Positions 8,536-16,515 of a stretch of 64,000 nucleotides of DNA are shown piece by piece. A model generated the notes under the pieces. The model was not told the origin of the DNA, searched no databases, and was given only the letters and a program-made list of their open reading frames with translations. The translations under genes and the position numbers were made by a program. The stretch spans positions 1 to 64,000 of the forward strand of contig JAQYWC010000079.1 of assembly GCA_030145245.1 (NCBI GenBank), read 5' to 3'. The stretch is from Desulfobacterium sp. (lineage in GTDB: Bacteria > Desulfobacterota > Desulfobacteria > Desulfobacterales > Desulfobacteraceae). Every line of letters begins with the position of its first letter. The stretch's first letter is position 1.

Positions 8536-10086
8536 ATGTCTTACAGTTCACCGCTTGGAAGTAATGTTACCAATACGAAAAACAGGACACCGCACGATTT
8601 AACCGATGGGTCAGGCATGTGTTCCGTTTGTACGGCAGATTGCATAGGACCTTGCGAAATAGGTTTGTCGGCGATCATAGGTGATGAGGCTATCTATCCC
8701 GCAGCAGCGGATATCAATCAATTTGCACCGACCAAGAACTACCCCCTGGATTTTTCCCATTTCAATATCAACGGCCGTGTGTTCGGTGCATTGGGGTCAG
8801 CAGACAATCCGGATGCCGTAACGTACCCGAAAGCGGAGATTACGACGACATTTGGAAAAAACCATAAAGTTAAACTGAAAGCTCCGATAATCCTGCCGGC
8901 AATGGCTAAGCTGAATTGGAAGGATTATTATGCCGGCGCCGCTCTTTCAGGGGTGTTGGTCGTTATTGGAGAGGCAGTTGTTTCAAAAGACAAGAATTTG
9001 AAACTTGAAAATAATAAAGTATTGGATTCCCCCCTGCTCGCTGAAATGGTGAACGCCTTCAAGAAACATTATAACGGTTATGGGGATATTATCCTTCAAG
9101 CGAATGTAGATGATGAAAATCAAGGCGTCCTGGAGTATGCCATTGATAAGCTTGACATCGAATCCGTTGAACTCAAGTTCGGACAGGCGGCAAAAGGGAT
9201 TCAAGGCATGGGGAAAGTTTATTCCCTTGAGGATGCCCTGAAGTTCCAGAAGATGGGACAGTTAATCTGTCCAGATCCTTCTGATCCAAAGGTTGCCGAA
9301 GATTTTAAAAACGGTGTTGGGGAAGTGTTCGAAAAAATTGGCAGGCTGCCCCTCTGGAACGAAGACAGCCTGATCCGTCGTGTGGCTGAACTAAAAGCCC
9401 TGGGCGCAAAACGGGTCTGTTTTAAAGTCGGACCCTATGATCCGGAAGATCTGGTGAAAATCTTTAAAATCGCATCCCAGGCCGGCGTTGACCTGATCAC
9501 CATTGATGGCGCAAGCGGTGGAACAGGCCACAGCCCTGTTAAAATGATGAACGAGTGGGGTATTCCCACGGTCTATCTGGAAAGCCTGGTCTATAAAATC
9601 CTGAAAAATATGGATTCACAGAACTATGACCTGCCCCAGGTTGCCATCGCCGGCGGATTCACAATGGAAGATCATGTTTTTAAAGGACTCTCCCTAGGTG
9701 CCCCCTATATTAATCTGGTGGGTATCGGACGCGGGGCCATGGCGGCGGCCACGGTTGGAAGGAATATAGGCGACCTCCTTAAACAGGGAAAACTGCCGAA
9801 AAAATATGGAAACAAAGACGCCTCACTGGAAGAGGTTTTTAAAGACCTGCGTATCCTCAAGAAGAGTTATGGGGATGTTTCCGATATCTCACCCGGGGCA
9901 ATCGGTTTGTTTTCTTATATCCACAGGGTCTCTGTCGGACTCAGGCAGTTAATGGCCCTTAACAGAAAATTCTCACTTGAGTATATAAGCAGACGCGATA
10001 TCGTACCATTGACTGAGTGGGCGGCTAAAACCACCGGATTAGGTACCTACGATGATTTACTCCATGAATCACTTGAAAACCTATGA
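8536..10086 (+). CDS. FMN-binding glutamate synthase-family protein with N-terminal Cys cluster
   Basis: 516 residues from ATG 8536, fixed by AAGGAG seven bases upstream. The central part is the GOGAT FMN/TIM-barrel domain (APIILPAMA, then ITIDGASGGTGHSP and IAGGF, LGA.YINLVGIGRG). The N-terminus has C29-x2-C32-x3-C36-x3-C40, which suggests a small Fe-S or metal site. There is no glutaminase domain, so this is not a complete glutamate synthase; such stand-alone proteins occur widely in anaerobes and most have no proven reaction. It is divergent from the ole-like operon and shares an upstream motif with it, so the two may be co-regulated. Confidence 0.75.
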   Translation: MSYSSPLGSNVTNTKNRTPHDLTDGSGMCSVCTADCIGPCEIGLSAIIGDEAIYPAAADINQFAPTKNYPLDFSHFNINGRVFGALGSADNPDAVTYPKAEITTTFGKNHKVKLKAPIILPAMAKLNWKDYYAGAALSGVLVVIGEAVVSKDKNLKLENNKVLDSPLLAEMVNAFKKHYNGYGDIILQANVDDENQGVLEYAIDKLDIESVELKFGQAAKGIQGMGKVYSLEDALKFQKMGQLICPDPSDPKVAEDFKNGVGEVFEKIGRLPLWNEDSLIRRVAELKALGAKRVCFKVGPYDPEDLVKIFKIASQAGVDLITIDGASGGTGHSPVKMMNEWGIPTVYLESLVYKILKNMDSQNYDLPQVAIAGGFTMEDHVFKGLSLGAPYINLVGIGRGAMAAATVGRNIGDLLKQGKLPKKYGNKDASLEEVFKDLRILKKSYGDVSDISPGAIGLFSYIHRVSVGLRQLMALNRKFSLEYISRRDIVPLTEWAAKTTGLGTYDDLLHESLENL

Positions 10087-10118
10087 AATCATAGCCTGAG
10101 ACATCCAAAAGTTTAAGA

Positions 10119-10144
10119 CTTATAGGAAGATGCTTTTTGTCAAG
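10119..10144 (-). promoter_or_regulatory. Third copy of the CTTGACAA/TATC-type motif
   Basis: Read on the minus strand this starts CTTGACAAAAAG, identical over 12 bases to the copy at 8196-8222, and then diverges to CATCTTCCTATAAG. It lies just downstream of the FMN protein gene. Its function is unknown; it could be a binding site or the trace of a small repeated element. Confidence 0.35.
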
Positions 10145-10150
10145 AACACC

Positions 10151-10187
10151 CCATCCTGAATAGCCGCTGACAGGCTATTCAGGATGG
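10151..10187. terminator. Perfect 15-bp hairpin after the FMN protein gene
   Basis: CCATCCTGAATAGCC (10151-10165) pairs perfectly with 10173-10187 across a 7-base loop. It lies 64 bp after the stop and before the convergent TetR gene. The following T-tract is short (TTGT), so termination efficiency is uncertain. Confidence 0.6.
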
Positions 10188-10238
10188 TTGTCCCTATGCC
10201 TGGGACCATAATATCCACTGAAACAACCCCCTCCACCA

Positions 10239-10808
10239 TTATTGAACGCCTTCAGAGCTGATCGCTTTGATGTAAAAATCAAGAGGGCCATCAACGGAAT
10301 CCATATTTAGGTTTGTGTCCTCCGGGTTACAATTCATCGCTAAAGCAAACCCATGCAAATAATCTGCAAGTAAATCCAATGCATTTTTAAGTACCGTTTC
10401 GTCGATATTTAATGGAACTAAAGCGATATGGAATCTTTGTATAAATATGTTAGCCGGTCCTTCTGAATCCATTGTTAACATTATTTCCAGCAACCCCGGA
10501 TAATCCATTAATAACCTCAGATAACTTTTACAGAGGGATTTCAACTCTTCCTGCCAATTATCCGTACTCAAAGGCAGGTAGATCTCTTTGATTAAAGAGA
10601 CCGTAACCGCTTCAAGCAATTCATTCTTGTTTGAAAAATAATAATATATAGCCATTGGATCTACATTAAGGGCAGCAGCAAGTTTTCGAATACTTGGAAT
10701 TTTACCCTCAGAACGCATAAGCTTTTTTACGCGGTTTAAGATGGCTGAGGGCGTCAGTTTGTTTTTTGACCCCTTTGGGCGACCTCTTTTTTTGATATTG
10801 ACAACCAC
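10239..10808 (-). CDS. TetR/AcrR-family transcriptional regulator
   Basis: 189 residues. After a basic lead (KKRGRPKGSKN) comes a TetR-type helix-turn-helix (IRKLAAALNVDPMAIYYYFSNKNELLEAV, about residues 41-69). The C-terminal half is a divergent ligand-binding helical domain. It is divergent from the DHFR-like gene, and the intergenic region holds a perfect inverted repeat 29 bp upstream of its start, so autoregulation and control of the DHFR-like gene are likely. The ligand cannot be deduced. Confidence 0.85.
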   Translation of the reverse strand: MVVNIKKRGRPKGSKNKLTPSAILNRVKKLMRSEGKIPSIRKLAAALNVDPMAIYYYFSNKNELLEAVTVSLIKEIYLPLSTDNWQEELKSLCKSYLRLLMDYPGLLEIMLTMDSEGPANIFIQRFHIALVPLNIDETVLKNALDLLADYLHGFALAMNCNPEDTNLNMDSVDGPLDFYIKAISSEGVQ

Positions 10809-10837
10809 ACTAACTCCTTGTATATAAAGGTTTTTAA

Positions 10838-10858
10838 AAATTCTATTTTGTAGAATTT
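10838..10858. promoter_or_regulatory. Palindromic operator, probable TetR site
   Basis: AAATTCTA (10838-10845) and TAGAATTT (10851-10858) form a perfect 8-5-8 inverted repeat between the divergent TetR and DHFR-like genes. Size and place fit a TetR-family operator. Confidence 0.6.
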
Positions 10859-10951
10859 GTTATACGTAAAAACAAGGATTAAAACAAGGCAAATCTTGAA
10901 AAAAATGCTTTGCACCTAAAACGTATCATTCAACAATTATAAGAGGTGAAC

Positions 10952-11485
10952 ATGTCAAATATTGTGAACATTGCAACAAGCTTAGATGGATATATTTCTG
11001 ATAAGGATGACGGGTTGGACTGGTTGGATCTGATACCGAATCCAGACCGGTTGGATTTCGGATGGGCTGATTTTATGAACCGTATTGACGCCATGGTTAT
11101 GGGGCGGAAAACGTTTGAGAAGGTGTGTAGCTTTGATTGTGACTGGCCTTATACAAAACCGGTATTTGTCCTTAGCCGTTCCCTGGAGTTATTGCCTGAA
11201 GAATATAAAGGCAAAGCTGAGATAATAGAGGGGCCTCTTTCAGAGGTATTGCAAACCATTAAAGCGAAAGGGTACGAACACCTTTATATTGACGGCGGTG
11301 TCACTGTTCAAAGTTTTTTAAAAGAAGATCTAATTGATGAAATGATTATTACGGTTATCCCTGTTCTTCTTGGCGGTGGTACGCCTTTGTTTGCTGAACT
11401 GCCGGAACAGATTGAATTTGAATGTATGGAATCACAGGTGTTCCTTAACTCTTTGGTTCAGACTCAATATCGTAGAAAAAAATAA
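10952..11485 (+). CDS. Dihydrofolate reductase-like (RibD C-terminal domain) protein
   Basis: 177 residues. ATG 10952 is preferred to GTG 10946 because AAGAGG lies five bases upstream of the ATG. The protein has the RibD_C/DHFR-like fold seen in YyaP/YwjB-type proteins: N-terminal SLDGYISDKDDGLDWL, a central MGRKTFE motif, and YIDGGVTVQSFL near the NADPH site. These proteins bind NADPH and are assumed to be reductases; they are not the housekeeping folate enzyme. Divergent from the TetR gene across a palindrome, so it is the probable regulatory target. Confidence 0.8.
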   Translation: MSNIVNIATSLDGYISDKDDGLDWLDLIPNPDRLDFGWADFMNRIDAMVMGRKTFEKVCSFDCDWPYTKPVFVLSRSLELLPEEYKGKAEIIEGPLSEVLQTIKAKGYEHLYIDGGVTVQSFLKEDLIDEMIITVIPVLLGGGTPLFAELPEQIEFECMESQVFLNSLVQTQYRRKK

Positions 11486-11519
11486 CTTGAAATGGAGAAT
11501 CCTTCACCTCTATCTGTTA

Positions 11520-11640
11520 CCAGATAGAACTTTTAAAAATCTTGGATCAGGTTCTCTGCGGGATGGACAACGGGGCATCTCCCATTGAAATTGCATTTGC
11601 ATGGTGCCGGTGTGGCAGGCGCTTGCTTAGACCATCAGCC
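11520..11640 (-). pseudogene. Remnant of the 3' end of an FAD/Fe-S oxidase gene (copy of 12974-13080)
   Basis: The sequence AGATAGAACTTTTA and the following ~100 bases match, with substitutions and small gaps, the terminal part and downstream flank of the GlcD/GlcF-type gene ending at 12985. Read on the minus strand it encodes a decayed TMQMQ motif (TGTMQMQFQWE), corresponding to TCTMQMQAFWDKP in the intact gene. The rest of the paralogue is absent. This suggests an ancient tandem duplication of the oxidase 3' end, later separated by insertion of the PEP-CTERM gene. The remainder of the 374-bp gap shows nothing else recognisable. Confidence 0.65.
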
Positions 11641-11800
11641 CAAGCATATGATTGTTATAATCACCTTTTTGATCTGGCTGTTTTCGAAGTCTGCAAAGAG
11701 CTTTCTAATGTCTGACGGCCGTAGGTGACAACTATCCTGCCACATAGGGGAAGCGTGTCGGATAGTTTTGCGATAGGTGGGTCTCACAGATATTCCCCAT

Positions 11801-11834
11801 AAAAAAAAGACAGGACCGTTTAGAGACCCTGCCT
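11801..11834 (-). terminator. Rho-independent terminator of the PEP-CTERM gene
   Basis: On the minus strand a GGCAGG...CCTGTC stem (11809-11833) is followed by eight consecutive T residues (complement of the A-run at 11801-11808). It lies about 27 bp after the PEP-CTERM stop. Confidence 0.75.
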
Positions 11835-11859
11835 TTTCATGTTGTGAATCTATTTGATA

Positions 11860-12477
11860 CTACGCTTGTTTCTTTCTGGAGACTCCTGAAAGCCCTAAGA
11901 GACCGAGGCCGAGGAGACCTATTGTTGATGGGATGGGGACACTCGACGCAGCCTCTGTATCAAATTTGAAATCGTCCATGATAAAATGTGTTCTATCAAA
12001 ATTTGACACGTCACCATCTCCACCAGTTGCCGTAAGAATCAACTCATCAATATTTTCAAAATTACAAGTTAATAGAGTCGCAGCATCCGTCGATAAAGTA
12101 AGCGTGCTGATATAGCTCTGGACACCTCCTACTAAACCTTTTATTTCTAATTTGATATTCTCCTGCCATCCAGCGGTAAAATACGCACCCTCAAAAGTGA
12201 AAACATCACCACTAATGGCGCGAGTCACTCTCCCTGCACCAGGATACCAGGGATTATTAAACGCTGCATAAATTCCCGATACGGTACCTATCTCAAATCC
12301 TGGTGGGCCATCAGTCTTATCATTATACATCATATTTTCCCACAAGAACCCCCCGTAACCGGTTGTAATATTCGCGCCATCAATTGGCGCTCCATCATCA
12401 AATGTTAAGACAAGCGATGCGTGAGCCAGAGGTGCTATCAACAACAAGAACATAATCAGCGCTAAAAATTTCTTCAT
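11860..12477 (-). CDS. PEP-CTERM sorting-domain protein
   Basis: 205 residues from ATG 12477, chosen over the adjacent ATG 12480 and far upstream starts because AAGGAG sits five bases before it. An N-terminal signal peptide (MKKFLALIMFLLLIAPLAHA) is followed by a beta-rich secreted domain of about 150 residues. The C-terminus is a classic PEP-CTERM tripartite tail: VPIPST, a hydrophobic helix (IGLLGLGLLGLSGV) and basic SRKKQA. Exosortase should cleave and process this tail, placing the protein at the cell surface or in exopolysaccharide. The precise function is unknown. A sigma-54-type promoter lies upstream, consistent with PrsK/PrsR-type control seen for many PEP-CTERM genes. Confidence 0.85.
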   Translation of the reverse strand: MKKFLALIMFLLLIAPLAHASLVLTFDDGAPIDGANITTGYGGFLWENMMYNDKTDGPPGFEIGTVSGIYAAFNNPWYPGAGRVTRAISGDVFTFEGAYFTAGWQENIKLEIKGLVGGVQSYISTLTLSTDAATLLTCNFENIDELILTATGGDGDVSNFDRTHFIMDDFKFDTEAASSVPIPSTIGLLGLGLLGLSGVSRKKQA

Positions 12478-12567
12478 CATTTCTCCTTTGTACATTTTCA
12501 ACTTTAACCGGATGGCCTCCCAATGAGGACCTATCTTAGTTCTTTGTAGTGAACAGGGTTCCACTCA

Positions 12568-12585
12568 GCAATTACTGTGCCTGCA
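12568..12585 (-). promoter_or_regulatory. Sigma-54-type -24/-12 promoter for the PEP-CTERM gene
   Basis: On the minus strand GGCAC-n5-TTGCT gives GG-N10-GC spacing, the hallmark of RpoN promoters. It lies roughly 90-105 bp upstream of the PEP-CTERM start. Confidence 0.6.
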
Positions 12586-12984
12586 TATTGTTATGTTCAA
12601 AGAGACTGTAGGTAATTATCTCTGATAACAATAAGTTTTAATAATTACAAAAATGGTATTTAATTTTTGAGTGCTATTTATTGATAAAAGCTGGAAATAA
12701 ATGTTATAGTTTGAGGAATAAAGTTTCTAATAGACAGAAAAATAAAATCCAATAGATGCAGGCCGAATTCGTACTTACACTCGGAAACGAAAAGGCGTTC
12801 ACCAGAACAAAAGATCCAGGGAGTTTGCTTCGCCCCCATTCAATTTAATTGGAGATTAAGTTGAATGGACATGATCAAAAAAAATCATCCCAACCAAAAT
12901 CAATTTTCTATAATTGAGAGAGGTACCAATGCAGAAAGTTGAGAAGTCTCCAGATTGGAACCTTCGGGTTTTTAGATAGAACTT
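12586..12984. other. Gene-free region with a 14-bp hairpin
   Basis: About 400 bp upstream of the sigma-54 promoter. The only structure noted is an inverted repeat at 12836-12868: CCATTCAATTTAAT pairs with ATTAAGTTGAATGG (one G-T) around a 5-base loop. It lacks a T-tract, so it is not an obvious terminator. It might be an activator site or an RNA hairpin downstream of the oxidase gene. Confidence 0.4.
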
Positions 12985-15810
12985 TTATAGGCATTGGGTA
13001 ACGATTTCAACGGGATGGATAACGGGCTTGTCCCAAAATGCTTGCATCTGCATGGTGCAGGTGGGGCAGTCGGTTGCCCCGGCACTCGCACCGGAGCAGT
13101 TGAGTTGTTGAATGAGATCTGAGCCTATCTTCTGGCTGAGATCAAAATTCTTGGCCATCATGCCCCAGGTGCCGGCCATGCCGCAGCAGTGACTTTCCAG
13201 GGGATTAACCTCAATACCGGGAATAGCTTTGAGCATTTCAATGGAGCTTGTGGCCTCCGGCTGAACCTTCAGGTGGCATGGGGTGTGATAGGCGATTTTG
13301 CGGCGGGTTTCCTTAAGATCCAGCCCATCCATATGATCCTGGATGAGTCTTGTGCCGTGGATGGTTTTTGCTGCCACTTCCCGGACCAGTCTTGTGTGGT
13401 TGAGGTATTGCCATTTACTCTTCAGGGCAAGGCCGCAGGTGGAGCAGGTCACGGCTATGTGATCCACCTCTTTTACCAGTTCTCCCCATTGCTTCAGGTT
13501 CTTTTCGATGGTGCCACAGGCTTGGGCTGTCATCCCTTTTGAGAGCATGGGCAGGCCGCAGCAGTGGGTGGGTGGGACATATACCTTCATGCCAAGGGCC
13601 GAAAGGATTTTTATGAAGGCCATGGCTGTTTCAGGCCGGATCCAGCTTGCGTAACAGCCCGGGAAATAGAGCACTTTTTTGCTTTGGGCCTGGCTTCCGG
13701 CAGGAAGGAGGGCCGGGTTGCGAAGTCTTTTTTCCAGGGACTCTTTTGCAAAGCCGATCAAGGGTCGCTGGGCGGAGATTCCCAGGAGCTTTTCTCCTGC
13801 CTGCTTGATCAGGGGATGGTCCATTATGGGCATCACCAGGTGGGAGAGACCGTGGGTAAGGCGTGCCCCAGTGTCCGCCGAGGTGAGGAGCCGGTCCGTG
13901 AGACCGGGTCCGAACTTTTTGGCATAGTCTGCCTTGGCCGCCATGACCATCCTTGGAATGTTGACCTGTGAGGGGCATTCATGGTGGCAGCTGCCGCAGT
14001 TGATGCAGTGGTTGAGCACATGGAACAGGCCGTCGGCATAGGCCTGTTTTTCTTCGATGGCACCGCTGACCAGGGCCCTTAAAATGTTGGCCTTGGCCTT
14101 GGGGGCAGCGGCTTCGTCCCTTGTGGACTTGTAAACCGGGCACATGCGGGTGGCGTGGGTGACGGTGGTGCATTTGGAGCAGCCATGGCACTTTTCCACC
14201 TCGTTCAGAAAGTCGCTGCTTTGAAAAATGGGGCTCTGGTAGATGGGTTCGGCGTTATATTCCGGCCCGTATCTCAGGGATTGGGTGAGCCCGTTTGGGG
14301 CTTCGTTGGTGATGATATCGGGATTGAGCAGGTTGTCCGGGTCCAGGATTTTTTTTGTTTCCTGGAAAAGGTGGAATATGTCCGGGTACTGGGCGCGGAT
14401 GTAGGGGCTTCTAAGCCGGCCGTCCCCGTGTTCACCTGAGATGGCTCCGCCAAGGGCGTTCACAAGTTTGAATACGCCGTCGGCAATGGGTTTCAAAAGG
14501 TTGACATCATGCTTGTCCTTGAGGTTGAGCATGGGGCGGGTGTGCATCAGCCCCTTGGATATGTGGCCGAAGAGCACAAAATTGACCCCCAGATCCCCCA
14601 GGAGTTTGTAAATCCCTTTGAAATATTCCACCAGTCGGTCCACGGGCACGGCGGCATCCTCGATGAGGGCCAGCACTTTTTTTTCGCCCTTGAGCCGGTA
14701 GAGGATGGGCACGGCTGCCTTGCGGATGGCCCAGAAGTTGGCCTGCTCTTCCCTGGAGACCGCAAGGTGGAATGTGTCTGACCAGTTGTTCTCCCGGATC
14801 AGGCTGCCGGCGGCCTCGGCCTTTTCCAGGCAGGCTTTTCGGGTATGCTCGTCAAACCCGATGAGCAGCAGGTTGTCGATCTCTTCTGGCATGGCCGCAT
14901 CCAGGCTGGGATCGTTTTTTCGTGCCAGGTCCAGGAGAGATTTATCCATCACCTCGATGCCGCAGGGGGTCAGGGGAAGGATCTTTTCGACGGCCTTGGC
15001 CGATGAGACAATGTCCTTGAAATAGGCCACCACCAGGCTGTCATGGGCGGGTTTTTCAAGGAGCTTGAATTTAAGCCGGGTGATGATGCCCAGGGTGCCT
15101 TCTGCGCCTGCAAAAAGCCTTCGAAGGTCAAGGTGGCCGTCGGTGACAAGGTTCCTTAAGTTGTAGCCGGTGGTGTTGAACCGCACCGGGGGATAGGCTT
15201 TTTCGATTATTGCGGCGTTGTTTTGGTACAGATCGAACAGGGGTTTTAGCTGCTCTGGCAGTTTGTGTTCATCCCGGGAGATGAGATCCGACAGGGTGAT
15301 GACGCTGCCGTTGCTGAGGACCATGTCGGCATCCAGGCAGTAATCCCCCACATTGCCGTATTTGACTGAATGGGCGCCGCTGGCATTGGTGTTGTACATG
15401 CCGCCGAAGCTTGCGTACTCTCCGCTGGAGGGATCCGGGGGAAAGAAGAGGTTGGATCCCTTGAGGGCCTGGTCCAGCTCTCCCAGGCGAAAACCCGGCT
15501 CGCACTCAAAGCTGTGGCCGTCAAGGTCCAGGCGGATGAGCCGGTTCATGTGTTTGGTGAAATCCACGACAATGCCTTGGCCCAGGGCGGAACCGCACAC
15601 GCCGCTGCCGGTTCCCCTGGCGTGGACACTCAGGTTGTGTTCCCTTGCAAACGAGAGGATTTCGACCACATCACCACGGTCGGCGGGATAGACCACACAC
15701 GCCGGCAGCAACTTGAAAATGCTGCCGTCCGTGGCAAGCATGTGGCGCCTGAAAATATCCCGGTGGAGCTCTCCCCTTAATTTGTTTGCAAGGGATTTAT
15801 AAATGGTCAT
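12985..15810 (-). CDS. FAD-linked 2-hydroxyacid oxidase/dehydrogenase fused to Fe-S CCG subunit (GlcD-GlcF type)
   Basis: 941 residues. The N-terminal 500 hold a PCMH-type FAD domain (ARGTGSGVCGSALGQG near residue 65, SGAHSVKYGNVGDY, AGAEGTLGIIT) and the FAD-oxidase C domain with a GEHGDGR motif. Next come two ferredoxin-like clusters (CHGCSKC..CP around 540 and CINCGSC..CP around 600). The C-terminal third has two CCG repeats (CCGLP and CCGMAG; final CPTCTMQMQ), typical of GlcF/LldE/HdrB. The layout matches D-lactate or glycolate dehydrogenases passing electrons to membrane carriers. It lies in one operon with an FadR-type regulator, TRAP permease and TAXI binding protein, so the substrate is probably an imported 2-hydroxyacid. 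It overlaps the regulator gene by 14 bp. Confidence 0.85.
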   Translation of the reverse strand: MTIYKSLANKLRGELHRDIFRRHMLATDGSIFKLLPACVVYPADRGDVVEILSFAREHNLSVHARGTGSGVCGSALGQGIVVDFTKHMNRLIRLDLDGHSFECEPGFRLGELDQALKGSNLFFPPDPSSGEYASFGGMYNTNASGAHSVKYGNVGDYCLDADMVLSNGSVITLSDLISRDEHKLPEQLKPLFDLYQNNAAIIEKAYPPVRFNTTGYNLRNLVTDGHLDLRRLFAGAEGTLGIITRLKFKLLEKPAHDSLVVAYFKDIVSSAKAVEKILPLTPCGIEVMDKSLLDLARKNDPSLDAAMPEEIDNLLLIGFDEHTRKACLEKAEAAGSLIRENNWSDTFHLAVSREEQANFWAIRKAAVPILYRLKGEKKVLALIEDAAVPVDRLVEYFKGIYKLLGDLGVNFVLFGHISKGLMHTRPMLNLKDKHDVNLLKPIADGVFKLVNALGGAISGEHGDGRLRSPYIRAQYPDIFHLFQETKKILDPDNLLNPDIITNEAPNGLTQSLRYGPEYNAEPIYQSPIFQSSDFLNEVEKCHGCSKCTTVTHATRMCPVYKSTRDEAAAPKAKANILRALVSGAIEEKQAYADGLFHVLNHCINCGSCHHECPSQVNIPRMVMAAKADYAKKFGPGLTDRLLTSADTGARLTHGLSHLVMPIMDHPLIKQAGEKLLGISAQRPLIGFAKESLEKRLRNPALLPAGSQAQSKKVLYFPGCYASWIRPETAMAFIKILSALGMKVYVPPTHCCGLPMLSKGMTAQACGTIEKNLKQWGELVKEVDHIAVTCSTCGLALKSKWQYLNHTRLVREVAAKTIHGTRLIQDHMDGLDLKETRRKIAYHTPCHLKVQPEATSSIEMLKAIPGIEVNPLESHCCGMAGTWGMMAKNFDLSQKIGSDLIQQLNCSGASAGATDCPTCTMQMQAFWDKPVIHPVEIVTQCL

Positions 15811-16510
15811 GGTTCTTTGTTGCCTTTTTGAGGGTGTAGTTGAGATGGTCTGTCATGGCAGCGGATGCCTCCTCGGGATCTCTTTCCGCAATGGCTTTGA
15901 CGATGCGGTGGTGCTGCTGGGTCAGCTCCTGTTTGACCTTTGGATATTTTTTGCGGCCTGCATAGACCCTTTGGGTGATGGTGGCAAGCCATTTTAAGAT
16001 GGATCCCATCATATGGATGAGAAACGGGTTGTGGGTGGCCGAGGTGATCTGGCTGTGGAGTTTGACATTGAGCTCATACCCCATTTTTTCGGTCTGGTGA
16101 TTCTCCATCTCCCCTATGATCTTTTCGAGCACCCGGATCTCTTCCGGGGTGGCCCGGGTGGCTGCGGTGGCTGCGGCCCAGGTCTCAAGGACGGTCCGGG
16201 TTTCCATGAGGCCAGCAAGGAAATCTTTTTCGCCTGTCATCTCTTCCATGTAGTCCTGGATGGGGGCCTGGGTGACGGATTTCACAAAGGTGCCGTCCCC
16301 CCGTTTCTGTTCGACAAATCCCAGGCATTCAAGTTTCAGGATCGCCTCCCTTACGGAAGAGCGACTCACATTGAACAGGGTGGTCAGCTCCATCTCCGGT
16401 GGGATCTTCTGGCCGGGTAGAAATTTTCCTGTGATGATGAGGGTCTTGATCTGTTCAAAGACCTTGTCACTGACCTTTTTCTGGGGAATTTTTTTAAACA
16501 GATGTTCCAT
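15797..16510 (-). CDS. FadR/GntR-family (FCD) transcriptional regulator
   Basis: 237 residues from ATG 16510, six bases after the permease stop; longer readings run into that gene. An N-terminal winged helix (LTTLFNVSRSSVREAILKLECLGFVEQKRGDGTFV, about residues 36-70) is followed by an all-helical FCD ligand domain with the histidines expected for metal/carboxylate binding (around HNPFLIHM and HHRIVKAI). FCD regulators of LldR/GlcC type sense hydroxy- and keto-acids. A perfect palindrome in the divergent promoter at 19725-19745 has the GTC-n-GAC core common to this class and is the probable operator. It overlaps the oxidase gene downstream. Confidence 0.85.
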   Translation of the reverse strand: MEHLFKKIPQKKVSDKVFEQIKTLIITGKFLPGQKIPPEMELTTLFNVSRSSVREAILKLECLGFVEQKRGDGTFVKSVTQAPIQDYMEEMTGEKDFLAGLMETRTVLETWAAATAATRATPEEIRVLEKIIGEMENHQTEKMGYELNVKLHSQITSATHNPFLIHMMGSILKWLATITQRVYAGRKKYPKVKQELTQQHHRIVKAIAERDPEEASAAMTDHLNYTLKKATKNHDHL

Positions 16511-16515
16511 GGGCG

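Noticed and set aside
13564-15780. Long antisense frames over the oxidase gene and similar shadows over the TRAP, chemoreceptor and DUF3141 genes
   Set aside because: They are mirror frames of GC-biased coding sequence, without start signals or recognisable domains.
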